64,000 nucleotides of DNA from Dipetalonema caudispina (GCA_013365325.1 JABVXV010000022.1:1-64000), one strand, 5' to 3'. Counted from the stretch's first letter, positions 26,692 through 40,188 are shown. The notes: generated from the sequence alone by a model not told the origin. Numbers and translations are program-made.

Positions 26692-29600
26692 ATGTCTTTG
26701 GTGGGCGACGTTGCGGAAGGGTGTTCTGGATATCAAGTTTCGCAGTCCTTGTCGCCGCTTATCAGTCCATCATCACCGGCAAGCATTGTTTTACATCGAG
26801 TGTTTTATTGTTCTCTCTTGGTTCAAATAACAGTTTACCAAATTCAGTTCATCCACATTTATTTAAAAAAGAAATGAATTTTCAGAAATTCTCGTTTTGA
26901 TGTTATATGACTTTTTTGGTTTCACTTTTTTAAATAAAACCATATGTATTTCCATTTGCAGGATGTTTACAATAGCCAAGGTGGTGGCAGCCCTTCACCA
27001 TGTACTTCTCCCAAACGGCTAAGCGATTCTTTAATCCTCCTTCATCTTCCTTTCAATCAGCACTCAAAAGTTTGTGATCCGTTTTATTCATATAAAACCT
27101 TTTCAATTTTTTTCACCACGGACATAGGTACTCATCGGAACTATTTTTATTTTGCAGGTGGAAGTAAAACCAGGGATTCTAGCACGGGACGCCATTGCTA
27201 AAATTTTGGAGAAACGAGCAATATTGCCTCAGATGTGCAGAGTGTGTATTGGTGGTGACCCTTCTAGTCCACGTATCGACCTTAGCATGGATTTAGAAAC
27301 ATTATCCAATGTAAAATAAACTATGAATAATAATTCATCATATTTTCCGAACTTCCAATCTTCATTGTATTCATATTTCAAATTTTTATTGGTTTTCCAA
27401 ATGTTTAATATTTTATGGGCTATCTTTTTGTGTATTTTTGATACATATTTTAGACTTTGGAAAAGAAAGAGCTTTGGGTACACAGTGCATATCTCTCTAT
27501 ACTGGTATCTATCAAACACAGTTTTGTGCGGAAAACTTTTTTATCAGTAGCATTCTGTGACGTTTGTCACAAACAAATATGGCTACAAGTCAGTTTTTCC
27601 AAATGATCTAATCACTTTTGTTGTATTTATCAGTTTCAAAAAATTGAGTTCAGATTCGAGTGTTTCTTGGCTTTGGTTGTTCAGATCTATTGATAGAGTA
27701 AATTTCTAACTTTTTAAGATGTTTTATCTTCCTTCACCATCTGCGATATTAGCAGATATTCAGTGAAGAGTGATATAATTTGAGATGCGAAGTGTTACTT
27801 CGCGTTTTATGCCATGGTAACCCTACCGGTACACTGAAAGCTTCTTGTTTGTGTACTCAAACTTATGAGTTAAGTACTCAGTAAAATCATTTCTGCAAAG
27901 TGAAGTCCTGACAAATTGAAACCACTTTTTTTCCTTCTTTTCATTCACGAAACAAGAGAAGCCACATTTATATTTTTGCTCATAGTCATACGAAACAGAA
28001 GAGACGTTTTTTACCAAAAATTTTTTAAGTCAAGTATAGAATATTGCAGTTGTATTCGAAATATAGTGTGTATCCAGATTATTTCCAATTTCCGGCAGTA
28101 CATTTAGGGATATCGGTGTGAGTTATGCCAGTTTACATTTCATCAGAAATGTGGTTCTAAAGTCCCAAATTATTGTGATCGCATGCAGCAAATTTCGCAC
28201 GATGTCCGTATGGCAAATAAATTACGAGATATATGTGATCAGTATGAAGGTCCAAATGCAGCACTTGTTGCCGAAATTATCCAACATTTCCAAAGTCCTG
28301 CTGCAGGTGTCTTTTATTTTTTATGTATTTTTTTTTACTGTTCCTATTTTTAAAGTAATTCCTTTGTTTTATATGCTAATTCGTTTAAAGTATTCGTTTA
28401 AAAGTGAATTTGGTGATAGCTAGATGCAAATCCTCAAGCTCTAGATGTCTCGATATGTGAAGAACATTCTGCCTACTTATGAAAAATGCAGAATCACACG
28501 AAGTCATGGTGTATTTATCTTCTACTGCTTTTCATTTTACAGTAGTAGTAGTTTATAGATCCTCTTCCGAATCGTGTGGGTATTTCACGTCAGCAAGCCG
28601 TGCGTTTACCAGGTCGACCCGAAATCGCAGTTGGAATAAATGAATCATCTCGGGATCGTTCGTCATCAGCTCCCAATATTTACGAAATAACAAAAGATGA
28701 AACACTACGTGAAACGGTTTACCTCAGAATTATGTTGAATATTTACTATTTCGCTTGGAGTAAGAACTGCAGAAACATGTTATCTGTTACATATTAATTT
28801 TCAGAAAGTGTTAGACGCTTTGAGCAACAATGTTCATGTGCTTGTTCAACCATCAGGTATTTCCTCATATCTAATGATTTGTGGTCATAGATTGGATTAT
28901 TATTAAAGTGGGTGAAATGATCTGGTGTGATTTTTTACTTAGCAATATTGCTGGGGCGAAATCAATTTATCTTGTTATTAGGCCTAACTGGTTTATTTAC
29001 TATGGTTTATATAGGAGCAACAAGAACAGCAAAACCGACAAGTTTTTCCGGTCTTCGAGATTGGCAGTTGACTAGTAATCGGAGACCAAATCGTTTGCAT
29101 CCATCCACTCTAGCCGGAATGGGATCACCGTGTTTCACCACCTCACCGTCTTCAACGAGCTCTTCGCCTCCACCGGCTTATTCTGGAACTACATATGATC
29201 CTAATTCGGGATTACCTCCAACACCACCACAATCCGCACCTCCACAGAAGACATTTGGTTTCCGCTTCCGCAGCAAAAGTATGATTTATATAATTCATTT
29301 GATTCTATTGTATTCTCACCAATTCAAATTGACATAGTTTAACTTTGTAACTAACGCTTTTGTTGTTTCGCCTTTATTGCTCATCATTCGATATCATATT
29401 TCCGCTGTTTTAATTCAGGTCCAAACGACAAAATTCCAATCAAAGGACCAGGCGGTCGATCATCTGTCTCTTCGGATCGACTGGGCGAACCCCATGAAGT
29501 AAGCTGGACAATTTTCCCAACTATCTACGGATTAGTTCATGATTTGGAGATTCATAAAATTATGTTTCATTTGTTATATATTTAGAGTGATTATAAGGAG

Positions 29601-31494
29601 AAATTAAAGCAGCGAATTTTGATGGAGGGTTGGGAAATCGATCGTGCTTTGGTAACATATCACAAGAAGATTGGTAGTGGTTCCTTTGGTACTGTATATT
29701 TGGGCAGTTATTTTGGTAAGTATATTAATCGAAGTAGTTCTATCATTTTTAACTTGATTCCTTCAATTTTATTTATTCTTAGTAATGACCACTTTGCTAA
29801 ATGTTGCAGTCATCACTACGTGTTGAATTAAAAGCGTAGCATTTCGAATCCCGGAGTAATTCTTTGTCAAACATGACGCCGCTGATATGCTAGATATATT
29901 TGCATGCTGTTATGATCTGTTATTGAATAAAATCTTCAGGGAAAGTGGCAATTAAAAAATTAAATGTGGGTGAACCAAGTCCTGCTCAGCTTCAAGCCTT
30001 CAAAAATGAAGTTGGTGTGTTAAAGAAAACCAGACATGCAAATGTTTTGCTTTTCATGGGTTGGATGCGTGAACCAGACCTTGCAATTGTCACTCAGGTA
30101 ATGCCCAAGTTTCATTTTCCTGTCATTTTTTTTACCTCTTTGTTCTATCTACTCTTTATTACTAGTGGCGGTTTCAGTGGTGTGAAGGATCTTCATTATA
30201 TAGACAAATACACGTGAATGAGCCTCGAGTAGACTTCGAAATATCATCAGTTATTGATATTTGCAAACAGATCGCTCAAGGAATGAATTATTTACACTCC
30301 CGTCACATCATTCACAGGTTATTATCAATTTCACATCTTTTTTATGTGTTTCAATCGTCTTGTAATTTGTGCTAGAGTTCTGTCTGACCACCACTCAAAT
30401 TTTGAACTTCTCAAGCGGTTGAAGTATTCAGTGATTACTAAAGCATATTATCTTTTACGCCATGACTATTTCTGTGATGGTTACTCTATGTTTTTCTATT
30501 TTTAGCTCTTTTGATATCTTACATCGAAAAAATATTCGCCTTTGCACCTCGATAATGCGTTATCAGCAATTCTGATAAGACCGGTGTTTTTAAAATGTAA
30601 TTTTTCTTTTTTTTCAATTTCAGAGATCTTAAGACGAATAACATTTTCCTAACTGATGATGGTACAGTTAAAATTGGCGATTTTGGTTTGGCCACTGTAA
30701 AGACACGGTGGAGTGGTGGACAACAAAATCAGCAGCCAACTGGAAGTATCCTTTGGATGGTATAATTTGTCACTTCACTTGATTTTATTGTTTTACTTTT
30801 AAATTAGTACGAATGTTTAGTTTCCTGCACGATGTTCAAAGTAATATTGTGATTAAGGATGAAAGCATTTAGGCTCCGGAAGTGATAAGAATGCAAGATG
30901 CGAATCCATACACAACTCTTTCTGATGTATACTCATTTGGCATTTGTTTGTTCGAATTGCTGTCAGGAGTTTTACCTTATTCACATATCAACAGTAGGGA
31001 TCAGGTTTGTCTCTTTGAACATTTTACTGTTCATTGACGTCACAGTTTAAGACTTGTTTGTATTTCCAAAAATTCAGATTTTATTCATGGTTGGCCGCGG
31101 TTATTTGAAGCCCGATTTGACCAAAGTGCGCCACGATACACCTAAAGGCTTGCTTGCATTGCTTGAAAAATGTATTAAAATTTGTCGAGACGAACGTCCA
31201 GAATTTGAACAGGTTGATATATGTTTTTACTTAGTTTTACAATTAAGTTGTGACCATACGGAAATCCTGTAAAAATACTTCCAAGTTTAATTTTTCCAGG
31301 TTCTCATTTATCTTGAGCGAGCCTCAGCTGGTCTTCCAAGACTGAAGCGTTCTGTGTCAGAACCACAAATATACAGAAGTTATTATGATCAGCATGATTT
31401 TTTGTTACCTGTTCAGACACCGAGTTCCCCGAAAGCAAATACAGCTGCAAATTTTTCTCTTTTTACTACATATAGCTGGACCGACCAGTTGTAA
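26692..31494 (+). CDS. lin-45: Raf serine/threonine kinase (LIN-45 type)
   Basis: Raf is the MAP3K that links Ras-GTP to MEK and ERK. Sixteen exons join in phase to about 753 residues (C. elegans LIN-45 has 813): 26692-26778, 26962-27069, 27158-27310, 27454-27588, 28108-28306, 28559-28716, 28805-28856, 29015-29278, 29419-29498, 29586-29715, 29940-30097, 30178-30317, 30624-30759, 30873-31004, 31078-31212 and 31300-31494. The Ras-binding domain spans about 54-128 ([22 protein letters not shown]). The C1 zinc finger spans 138-184 (H138, CDVC, CELC, HQKC). The CR2 14-3-3 site is RSSSAP (261-266), followed by a Pro/Ser-rich linker. The kinase domain has GSGSFG (442-447), K461, HRDLKTNN (D556), DFG (D574) and APE (601). 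The C-terminal 14-3-3 site is RSVSEP (706-711). The first exon ends at a GC donor (GCAAGC). I placed the start there because exon 2 needs phase 0; the extreme N terminus is the least certain part. Confidence 0.96.
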
Positions 31495-31790
31495 TGTTTT
31501 CTAATCCTTCATTTTCTGGCTTACGTTACATTTTTTGGTCAAATGGTAAATGTTAGTAACCTTATAAGAAACAATATTTCAAAGAAACTAAAATTTATTA
31601 GAATATATGCTAAATAATTCTGAGCCATTAGTTAGTTCTTATTCCAATCTTATCATTTGAAATCTAGTGTTGAATTATGTTGCAGAAAAGCTAGTTGTGT
31701 AAATGGTGAATGATGGCATATATATGTCGAAGAACTGATGGAAATTTTATGACGCTGTTCTGCTAAAATAGTGTTGTATTTAATTGAGAA
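31495..31790. other. Probable 3' UTR of the Raf gene
   Basis: AT-rich sequence after the Raf stop codon, with no coding signal on the plus strand. Confidence 0.4.
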
Positions 31791-32141
31791 TCAGGTAGTT
31801 CGTCTCACAAATTCCAACTTTAAGCAACAGCTCATTTGGACTTTTGACATTTTTTTTTGATCAGCCTGCAGCGAAATGTCGTTACTAATTACCGATATTA
31901 AAGTTGTTGGGCATGAGTAGTGTCTGTAACACTTTTCAGGCTGTGTTTTATCAGCTTTCTGTTTCAAAGCTTGTGTTAACTGGGAACTAACCATTTTTCG
32001 AATCAAACTGGCGTCCTGTTTCCAATCCTTCGTCTCACAAATTGATTGTTCGCGTCTCTCATCGCTAATTAAAACATATGTGAGGTAGGTACAGAAAAAC
32101 AATGGATTATAAAGCATTGTAATTGACAGATTCATAGGCAT
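31791..32141 (-). CDS. Orphan single-exon ORF, predicted secreted small protein
   Basis: A 116-codon minus-strand frame begins with a hydrophobic N terminus (MPMNLSITMLYNPLFFCTYL and a few more residues) that reads as a signal peptide, with possible cleavage after about residue 25. The rest is hydrophilic (DERREQS, DWKQDASLIRKM, QALKQKADKTQPEKC) and contains five or six cysteines. Local base composition is clearly less AT-rich than the flanks, which favours a real coding sequence. It lies convergent to and about 300 bp beyond the Raf gene. No family was recognised. The alternative is a chance frame within the Raf 3' UTR. Confidence 0.35.
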   Translation of the reverse strand: MPMNLSITMLYNPLFFCTYLTYVLISDERREQSICETKDWKQDASLIRKMVSSQLTQALKQKADKTQPEKCYRHYSCPTTLISVISNDISLQADQKKMSKVQMSCCLKLEFVRRTT

Positions 32142-34122
32142 AAACCGCTCAAATACGTTGTTTTCTAATTTGGCTATCTTTGGTTCTGTTTATTAGAAAA
32201 GTATTGTAATTGCTTTAACAATGCATTTCGTTATCGCTTCCAGCATGCTTTGCAATGTCATTCATTGCTTCAAAGTGATCGGTATTTTGTAAAAGTTATA
32301 TTATATATTATGAAAGCATGTCTGTAATTTTAGTTCGTCGAAAATTGTTGCTTTGTAAATAGAATTATCTATTTTTCGTGGTCGTATGTTTGGTCGTGAA
32401 TTGATGTACCAAACACTTTTTGCTGAGGGAGAAGAGTGTTAGGCTGTTTACTTGAAAAAACTTTTCATTAAAAATGAAAAAAAAAAAACTAGGGAAGCAT
32501 TTGCCTCACCTTTCACTCCATTTCTCTTTAACATACCGATTAGTCTCCGATTATATTTATTTCTGTAGTTACTGTGATTATTGTTGTTCAGTTGGTTCAG
32601 GACAGAAACGAATGTAGCTTAGTAATAGTTTATAATAAATTCTTAAAGTATATCTTTATCTTCCATTGTTTTGAAAATCAGTGGACAATGCTAAAAATAC
32701 AAATTTGGTATTGCAGAATTGTCCCGGTCCAAGCTCTAATCTGTTTAAATTGTTCTCACGATTTTCTACTGCATCGTAATTTCAGAGTTTCGTTTTTTTT
32801 ACATAACCTCATTAGCGGGATTTCATATGAGTGCAGTTTTTGTTGGCACTATTTTAATTTGATATATGAGCGTGAAGAAGAGGAAAACTGTGTATTTCAT
32901 CATTTATTTCACTTGTCATACTGAAAACATTTTGACTTAAATTTCGAGAAATATGAGAGCACCGTTTTATAAAACATTTCATAATGCATCATATACGTGA
33001 TTGCTCCCGCGTGAATTCATTGTAAAATCCTTCAATTATAAGTTGTACGATTTCTACTTGTAGTGTCTGATTTCAAACTAATGGTTATTGGTAAACACAT
33101 GAATGCCTTTTCATAGTACTAAATGTTTTTAATTGGTGTATATGAATTGTTCTGCAACTTCGGGTCGTTTACAATTTCCGTAATATGTGTTTATTTGTAC
33201 TTTCTATGAAAAACAAATATTGAATTCATTTTATTTCTGTTTAAGATGCAAGCAATTAAAATGTCCAATATCTTCGTTTTTTCTGAATTCTTGCCATCTT
33301 CCAGTGAAGTTCATCGGTACCTATGTTCATAGCTTAATACTAATCTTACCGGTAAAGCTTCAGTGTTGTAAATCTTGCTTCACAGAAATATATGTATAAA
33401 ACAATAAAATAAGGAGGAGACTTTTTTTGGTTAACTCGAGGAGGCTGGGAGTGGGACTCAGTGCAGCGATTTCAAGATTCTAGATAAGAGAGTTTGTCTG
33501 GAAGGATCACTGTATTTTCATTCAAAGAGTATTAATCATTAAATTCAAATTTTGAATTCTTGATTTTAAATTTGATTCCTCATCTCCATTTTGTTGTTAA
33601 GGTCTTGAAACTTCGAATTGAGCAAGAGGATGGTAGAAATCACGTATGAGTTATTGATTGAAATTTTTTTTGAAATGTGACGAAGAAATCTCTTGGTGAG
33701 CTCATTAACTCAGATTTCTCCTTGAAAGATATCTAGGATTGTCGGTAATCTCAAGAAACGTGAATGCATGTGATGATGGAAGCAAATTCGATTATTTTTG
33801 GGGGAAATCATTCTCATGAGAGTTGATTGTTGATCCAAGAGAACTACGCCCGAATCAGAAAGCAAATACTAATATTTACTAGCGAAATTTGTTGTGATAT
33901 ACAAGCAAAATTAACCGGGGAAATGCTGCATTCAAAGAACGCGGTGATCCCACTTCGTCATGACCGTTTCGATTCCTAAATCTGAAAGATTCTGGTTTTA
34001 TTTTGTTAATATTGTTGTGATTGAAAACAACCAAATTATCCTTATGCTGATAAAAACATCTTATTTATACAATGCAGGATTATAATTGTTTCTCCGAATA
34101 AATGACACGAATAGGGTTTTTT

Positions 34123-34162
<40 letters not shown>

Positions 34163-35726
34163 CATTATCTTAATGCTAATCATTTCAGGCTGTTTCTTTT
34201 TTACGTACATTGCTTTAGTATCCTTTTATTTCTATCATTTTTGCTGTTCTGAAACAAAAGTTCCTGAAATCTCTTGCCAGTTAATATCACCTTTCATTTC
34301 TTCACGCTGATGTAGATCTTGACACTTCAAAATAATTTGTTCGTTTTAATACCGTTTATTCCACACTAGTTTTCTTCAGTTACTGCTGGTTTGAACTGTA
34401 CTGGCAGGAAGTGACATAGTTCTATTGCAAAAGTGCTTGTTAGCTACATGCCGATGTCACATATGAAGAAGACTATTCTCAATTCAAGGATTCTATGGAG
34501 AGATTTGCAATGAATTATTTTGCCTCAGTTTTTGTCACTTTTTGTCACATAAACAGAGTAGAACACAAGAAATCGGAAATGAAAATTAATTAATAAAAAC
34601 ATCAACGTTTATACTTAATCTCTCATTGTACCTTATCAAAAATATTTAGAACCACAAGCAAAATAAACAAATTAAATTTTGATTTTGAGAAGCAATAACT
34701 ATCACAGAATTAGAATTAGTGACTTTTTGCCACGAATAACAATTACTGCTACTGCAAACAATATTATATGTTTATCTACGGCTTACCAAGACTTGTTGAG
34801 CAAATGATGAGTTTTTTAAAATATTGATGTGAAAATTCTACTTCATCTAGCTTTCTGGGATATTTCAATGTATTAAATTAGCATGAAATAATTCTAAAGA
34901 TCCTCACATATAAATTTTTGCAACATATGAAAGATTTGAATGACTTTTAACTTTACCCCATAGACACTGAAATGTAAGAGAGGAAACTGTTCCAAAATAT
35001 GAAATGTCATTTTTACATCAAAAAAGTTTTAGTACAATTTATCAAAGTGCAATTTATCGTCCCAATTGTTTTGAAGTTTATTCACTTTCACTGTTATTTC
35101 GTGGACTAAATTCTCTTATGTGCTTTCAGTGTTCTTTTGTGACAATCCGGGAGTTGTGCACAATTTTGGTTTTCTGAAATATTAAAAAGAAAGGGGATAA
35201 AGGATCAGTCTTGATATAAAACCGTCAAAGTTTGGAAAAAATTTTTGTCATCAAAATAGTAGTAATTGCACTCTTGAAAATAAAAAAACGGAGAAATAAT
35301 TATGTATTCTAGGGCGATATTAAGGACTTCCTGAAATTTTTTGCTTACGTAGAAAGATGAATTCGTAAAAGCTTACAACTGGAAGTTGCTTTCCTTTCTG
35401 GAATTTTAGCTTACATAGGACAAAAATGAAATTCGATTTTGATTAGAACTCTTGAAACAGCATCATTAGTTTAATTTTCGGATTAGAAATGCAAATTGAG
35501 AACACCAAATACGTCATGCCACAACGAAGAAAGGTCGATTATGGAAACAGTGACAGTACTTTTCTCGGGCTCAATCAAGGAAAATATCTACTGACAACCT
35601 GTATTTATCACGATATTTAGGTATGTTGATGAGTTTTATGGTAATTTTCACGTCATAAATCGAATCACTTGCAATGTAGCAACGGTCCTATCGTTTCGTT
35701 GTTTACTAATATATATCAGACTTTTT
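32142..35726. other. Intergenic, 3.6 kb, no supported gene
   Basis: Scattered ORFs up to 116 codons (32,574-32,924 on plus) are hydrophobic, unmatched and follow AT-rich composition, so I treat them as chance. AATAAA appears near 33,404. A long poly-T tract occupies 34,124-34,159. Confidence 0.45.
34115..34159. repeat. Long poly-T tract
   Basis: A run of 36 T (34,124-34,159) is preceded by six more T after a single G at 34,123. The length is probably variable and error-prone in assembly. Confidence 0.95.
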
Positions 35727-36146
35727 ATGTTGTGGAATTTACCTGAATTAATTGCAACACTCAAACAGTACACTTATTTCTCTGAAATATGGTCGCTAGT
35801 TACAATTTTGCAAATCACATTCAAATCATTTAGGAAAATTGATGTGTCTGCAAAAAAAATGCTTCCATTGTTTTTAGTTTTTCGATTCTTCGGAGCTTTA
35901 TATTGCGGTATTGAGCCGTACTCCTCAGGGAGTACCGAATTCTTTGATTGTGTCATAGATCACATTGCTTCGACATCTATTGTCGCATTTATATCTACAG
36001 TTGTCAAGATCAACGAGTGGTGTCTAAAAATTCAGCAACTATCTAGCCGACAACTTAGAAAAAAAGTAGAAATTGTACATAGAAATCATAGAAAACTGAA
36101 GAAAAATATTTCCGAATGGATGGCTGCGCTGCTCACCGATATTTGA
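35727..36146 (+). CDS. Orphan ORF, probable small secreted protein
   Basis: A 139-codon frame is unusually long for this AT-rich DNA. An acceptor-like TCATTTAG ends at 35,833, and the first ATG after it is at 35,859 (codon 45), giving a 95-residue product. That product starts with a textbook signal sequence (MLPLFLVFRFFGALYCG). A short polar stretch follows, then a helical, basic C-terminal half (WCLKIQQLSSRQLRKKVEIV). This suggests a spliced-leader mRNA encoding a small secreted helical protein. No family was recognised; SXP/RAL-2-like proteins were considered but no motif supports that. Confidence 0.4.
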   Translation: MLWNLPELIATLKQYTYFSEIWSLVTILQITFKSFRKIDVSAKKMLPLFLVFRFFGALYCGIEPYSSGSTEFFDCVIDHIASTSIVAFISTVVKINEWCLKIQQLSSRQLRKKVEIVHRNHRKLKKNISEWMAALLTDI

Positions 36147-38979
36147 ATCATACTAAAAGTCTTAACAATGTTGATGAGAATTGACCTGTATTCGAAGAAA
36201 AATTTCAATTGTTTTTCAAAACTTAAATTGGAATTATTCTTGGCAGCATAAATCTGCAGGATTGGATTTATAAAAGAAAGAGTGATTTATATTTTCTTCC
36301 CTCACTTAATCATTTACAGGTCATTTCACTTGAAATATAAGATGAAGCAAATTAAATTATTTGAGTATGATGTGCTGTATATAGTAGCAATTAATATATG
36401 AATAGGGATAAGACATATATTGCTTAATGAATACAGAATTATTTATACTTCCAACTTGGCCATGTTAATTTTGTTGTGAAAAGTGATATAGTAGTCCACA
36501 ACGCTTAAAAACATTACTGCGCTTTTCAAATGTACACCAAACGTACTATTTTTGAGAGTTGCAATTAGGCATGAGATTCTGAAGTTTCAAATTAGTTGTA
36601 GAAGTTGGAAGTAACTAATTTGTTTTGAAATTGCCAAAAGGTGGACAATGTGGTTTTGAACGTTAACACTGAATTTTTAATTTGTAGCTGATATTTCCCA
36701 TTTTTTTAAATGTCATTCAGGTTTAATTCCAAATCTTTTTGGCGTATTTCAGACGATAAAGTTCATCCCTCCTTACATCTTGCATACAATTCATTCAAAA
36801 TATTATTTCCCTTTTATTTATTTCGCAATTGAAAAAGCTTCATTATCGAATATAAAAATAGCGGAATCGGATAAACAACAAACAATTAACATCGATATCA
36901 GGATAGCATGTTCCATTTCATCAAGAATATCGGTGTAAAAAAGATTAGTGTGGGACTATTCTGGAAGATATATTTTGTGAGAAAACATATGATCTAAATT
37001 TAAAGGAAATGAATGGAAATGAGGAGATGAAAAAAGGACACCATCCTGATAATTCTCAATTTCTATTGTTTCAAAGGTTGACATATGATAGGAGACCGCA
37101 ATGAAATAAATTCAGTACCGGTTTTCAAGTGATCAAATTTTTGCTGATTGTTAATGACATCTTATCATGGATATATATGGAGTCTAGAAAGCTGATGAAA
37201 ATATTATACGCCGCACAGTGATTGAATCTGAACACTGCTAGTTTGTAGATGTTCACATTTTAGCATTTTTTAATGATCCATATTAGGCTTTCATTGTCTA
37301 CTCAGAATTATCATTTAAAAACAGAAAATTTCAATCTCTAAACATAATTTCCAAGTAAGTTTGACACATCAATTTGAGATCCATTTCCTTTTCATTTATG
37401 ATCAGTGAAGCCAAATTGTGCTTACTGCAAAGTGCTATCAACGGTTGTATTTACATATTAAGCCGTTAATGCAAGTGTAATTGATTACTGGAATTATAGA
37501 TGATTCAAATGAAAAGCATTTGTTATTAAGAAGTGAGACAAATGTGGGTTTTTTGTCTTATTAAATTTAATTTCTCCTGTACTTCTTTTTCATCGGGATC
37601 CTTGTCATTTCCTTGATAATGAAAAAATGATTTCGAGCGGATTTGCTGATTTATCGTTGAAATTAAACAGTTAGTTTCAATTCTTTCTTACGAACATTTC
37701 TACGACGATAACTTCAATACAATGAGATCATTCAATTGTTTCACGGAGCAGTAATGATGTCAGAGACTGCGTGCAACGACACCGCCACTGTTCCGCCTCC
37801 ACCATCCGTTGAATTGATGGGAAAGTGTTAGGGTAAGTTCCTATCAGTGATCTATTACGTTCTTCAAAATGAGCAATTTGAACCGGAAATGGAAAGAGCG
37901 CAGTTGATATTCGAAGAGAATAGGTATATAATACTTAATTTGTAATACTGTGTCTACAGCTTATCTCTTGCCGTTTTCTCCTACCCCAAAATCGGAAGAA
38001 TTGATTGCGTAAGTAGAATGATTTCCGGTTATATGTATGCCTATGTGAACATAAATTACTGCCGATAGAAAAACTCAGATGAAATTGATGGTCAATTGGA
38101 CTGTTCGATGTAGTGCAATGGTGCTTCATTCTTTTTTTGTTCTCAACTTTCAAAAACGTTCAATCGGAATTTTGCACACATCCAATCGTCTAGCGATATA
38201 TTTGTTGAAGAGTGTTGTGATACAACTAGAATTTCATGAGGGAAAGCGGTGGAAATGTTAGGAGGGATAGAAATGGAGGAAGCTCGGAAAGATAATTAAC
38301 AGAAACTTGCTGTGCTTGTTACCAGTTTTTCCGCTTGTTTTCATGCTCAAATATTATTCATTTTCTGAATAGTAACATTTTAGTTTATTCCCTTTTTTTA
38401 CTTATTTTCAATTTAGTAACAGTATTTCTCTTTGTAAATTTAAAAAAAGAAAAAACCATGAATGATGGTGATACTCTCACTTTTATCATTCTTTCTACTA
38501 TCATGGAAATTAATTTCTTGAAACGATTCGTGTGACCCATACGACTTACACGTCTTTTGCTTGAGGGTTTCAATCAACTTCAATTCTCATATTTCGAGAT
38601 TTTCATCAGTTATTTTTCACTTCTTTGGTGAAGCTACTGTAATACTATCTTCTCTAGGTTCTACATTATTCATTCTTATTCGCTGTTATTATCAAATAGT
38701 GATATAATTGGATAGGAAAATGGATGATTCAATATCCTTTACATAGCAACACTGTTCTCATTATTTTCAGTATTGCAGAATTGATGGAATTCAATTTGAA
38801 CAAGCAAATATCTTTTTCTCCCGTTATCATATCACTATAAAGATAGAGAGGTCTTAGAGGAAGGAATTATTCACTTAAAATGTGCGCATATTAATTCATT
38901 ACATTCAGTATCATCACGGACGGATGCGAATTTGCCTGTGGGTGCGCTCGTGGCTCTGTTGGTATTGCTCATGGTTTTG

Positions 38980-39012
<33 letters not shown>

Positions 39013-40188
39013 GTGTGTGTGTGTGTGTATGTGGGTGCATGTGTGTGCGAATGTGCATGTGTAAGTTTGATATGTGCCACCCTAATGGCACCGTAAAAAA
39101 TTGGGTCGTCAATTAACCTGTTCATCAACTCAGAAGTTTTTCATAAAAGCATTCAGCACGGAAATGACGCATGTCAAAACTGTTGCCACTTTTCCATCAC
39201 ATAGAAAGTTTTAATATGTAAAGAAGATCTGCTATTTCTTAGAGCTATTCTCCAATAACAAGTATTCTCTTAATTCTTCTACCCTAATTTATTGTCTTAA
39301 ATCTCTAACATTTCCACATCAATAATTAATTTAACTACAAATCTATGAACATTTTCATATTATTCATCATTTAATATTGTTGAAATTTTGGTTACATCAT
39401 CTAAACTGCAGTTTTGCTTTTGTTTTATTGATGTAAGCAGTAAGCTACTGTTATTTAGCTCACTTTTGAAAATTCATCGATCCTTAAGTTTTTCCTAAAA
39501 TATTATTGTTTAGCATCCTGAAATTTTGCATAAATGTTTGAATTATACGCTTCGAAATTAGAGGCATTGTCAAAGTTCATTCCTGCTAAAATGAAATTAA
39601 ACAATCAAAGAATTATGATGAATTCAATTTCTCTTAAATCACAGATTCCTTAGATCAAAAATATGATAGATGGTGCTATTACAGTAATTCTGATTAGAAT
39701 GAAGTGACCTCTGGTCTTGCTTTAGAAAGAAAAAGCAAATCAGGAAATAACGCTGGAACTTAAAACCGGTTATTTGTTACGCTATTATCATAAAATAGCT
39801 GAAAACAATGCACATACATATAATATCTGGGCTTTTCTGACATAAATATTCTCCAAACAAATCCTCATATACATATATATACATTAACTTTTCACTTCCT
39901 TACAATATAAGGAAAGAATAATGGATCGGGAAATTCGCTTTTGCAGAATAAAGTCAACTTTCGTCATTTTTCTAGATAAAACTAAATTTTGTCGTATTTT
40001 TAGCTAATGGTTGCATCTTATGTCTCAATGCGCAATTGCAGCCTTCGTGAAAGGTAAACCCTAAATATTTACCTATGAAGAGAGACTCTGCAACTGATCC
40101 GGACGCATATTTGCCAATTTTTTATTCAAATAAATTTGTTAGTTAAAGGTAGATTTTTACCTTTCTACATATATTTATATATTAGAGA
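36147..40188. other. Intergenic, 4 kb, no supported gene
   Basis: Only short chance ORFs are present. The main landmark is the compound TA/GTAT/GT microsatellite at 38,977-39,060. The last few hundred bases presumably contain the phosphatase promoter. Confidence 0.45.
38977..39060. repeat. Compound (TA)n-(TATG)n-(TG)n microsatellite
   Basis: About 11 TA units pass into TATG units and then a TG/TGTGCA-rich stretch. The translated ORFs across it on both strands are purely repeat-derived. Confidence 0.93.

Noticed and set aside
28118..28423. 101-codon plus-strand ORF in the Raf gene
   Set aside because: It overlaps the C1-domain exon in the wrong frame. The exon 28,108-28,306 in the other frame encodes the zinc-finger cysteines.
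28434..28500. Possible extra Raf exon after a CTAG acceptor
   Set aside because: It is in phase with the preceding exon but soon reaches a stop and has no donor that restores phase. Direct splicing 28,306 to 28,559 keeps homology to LIN-45.
32574..32924. 116-codon plus-strand ORF
   Set aside because: Composition matches the surrounding AT-rich DNA. It is hydrophobic and rich in Phe, Cys and Ile, and has no start context or motif.
38871..39128. ORFs over the TA/GT microsatellite
   Set aside because: The peptides are repeats of Tyr-Ile, Val-Cys and Thr-His made by the simple sequence.
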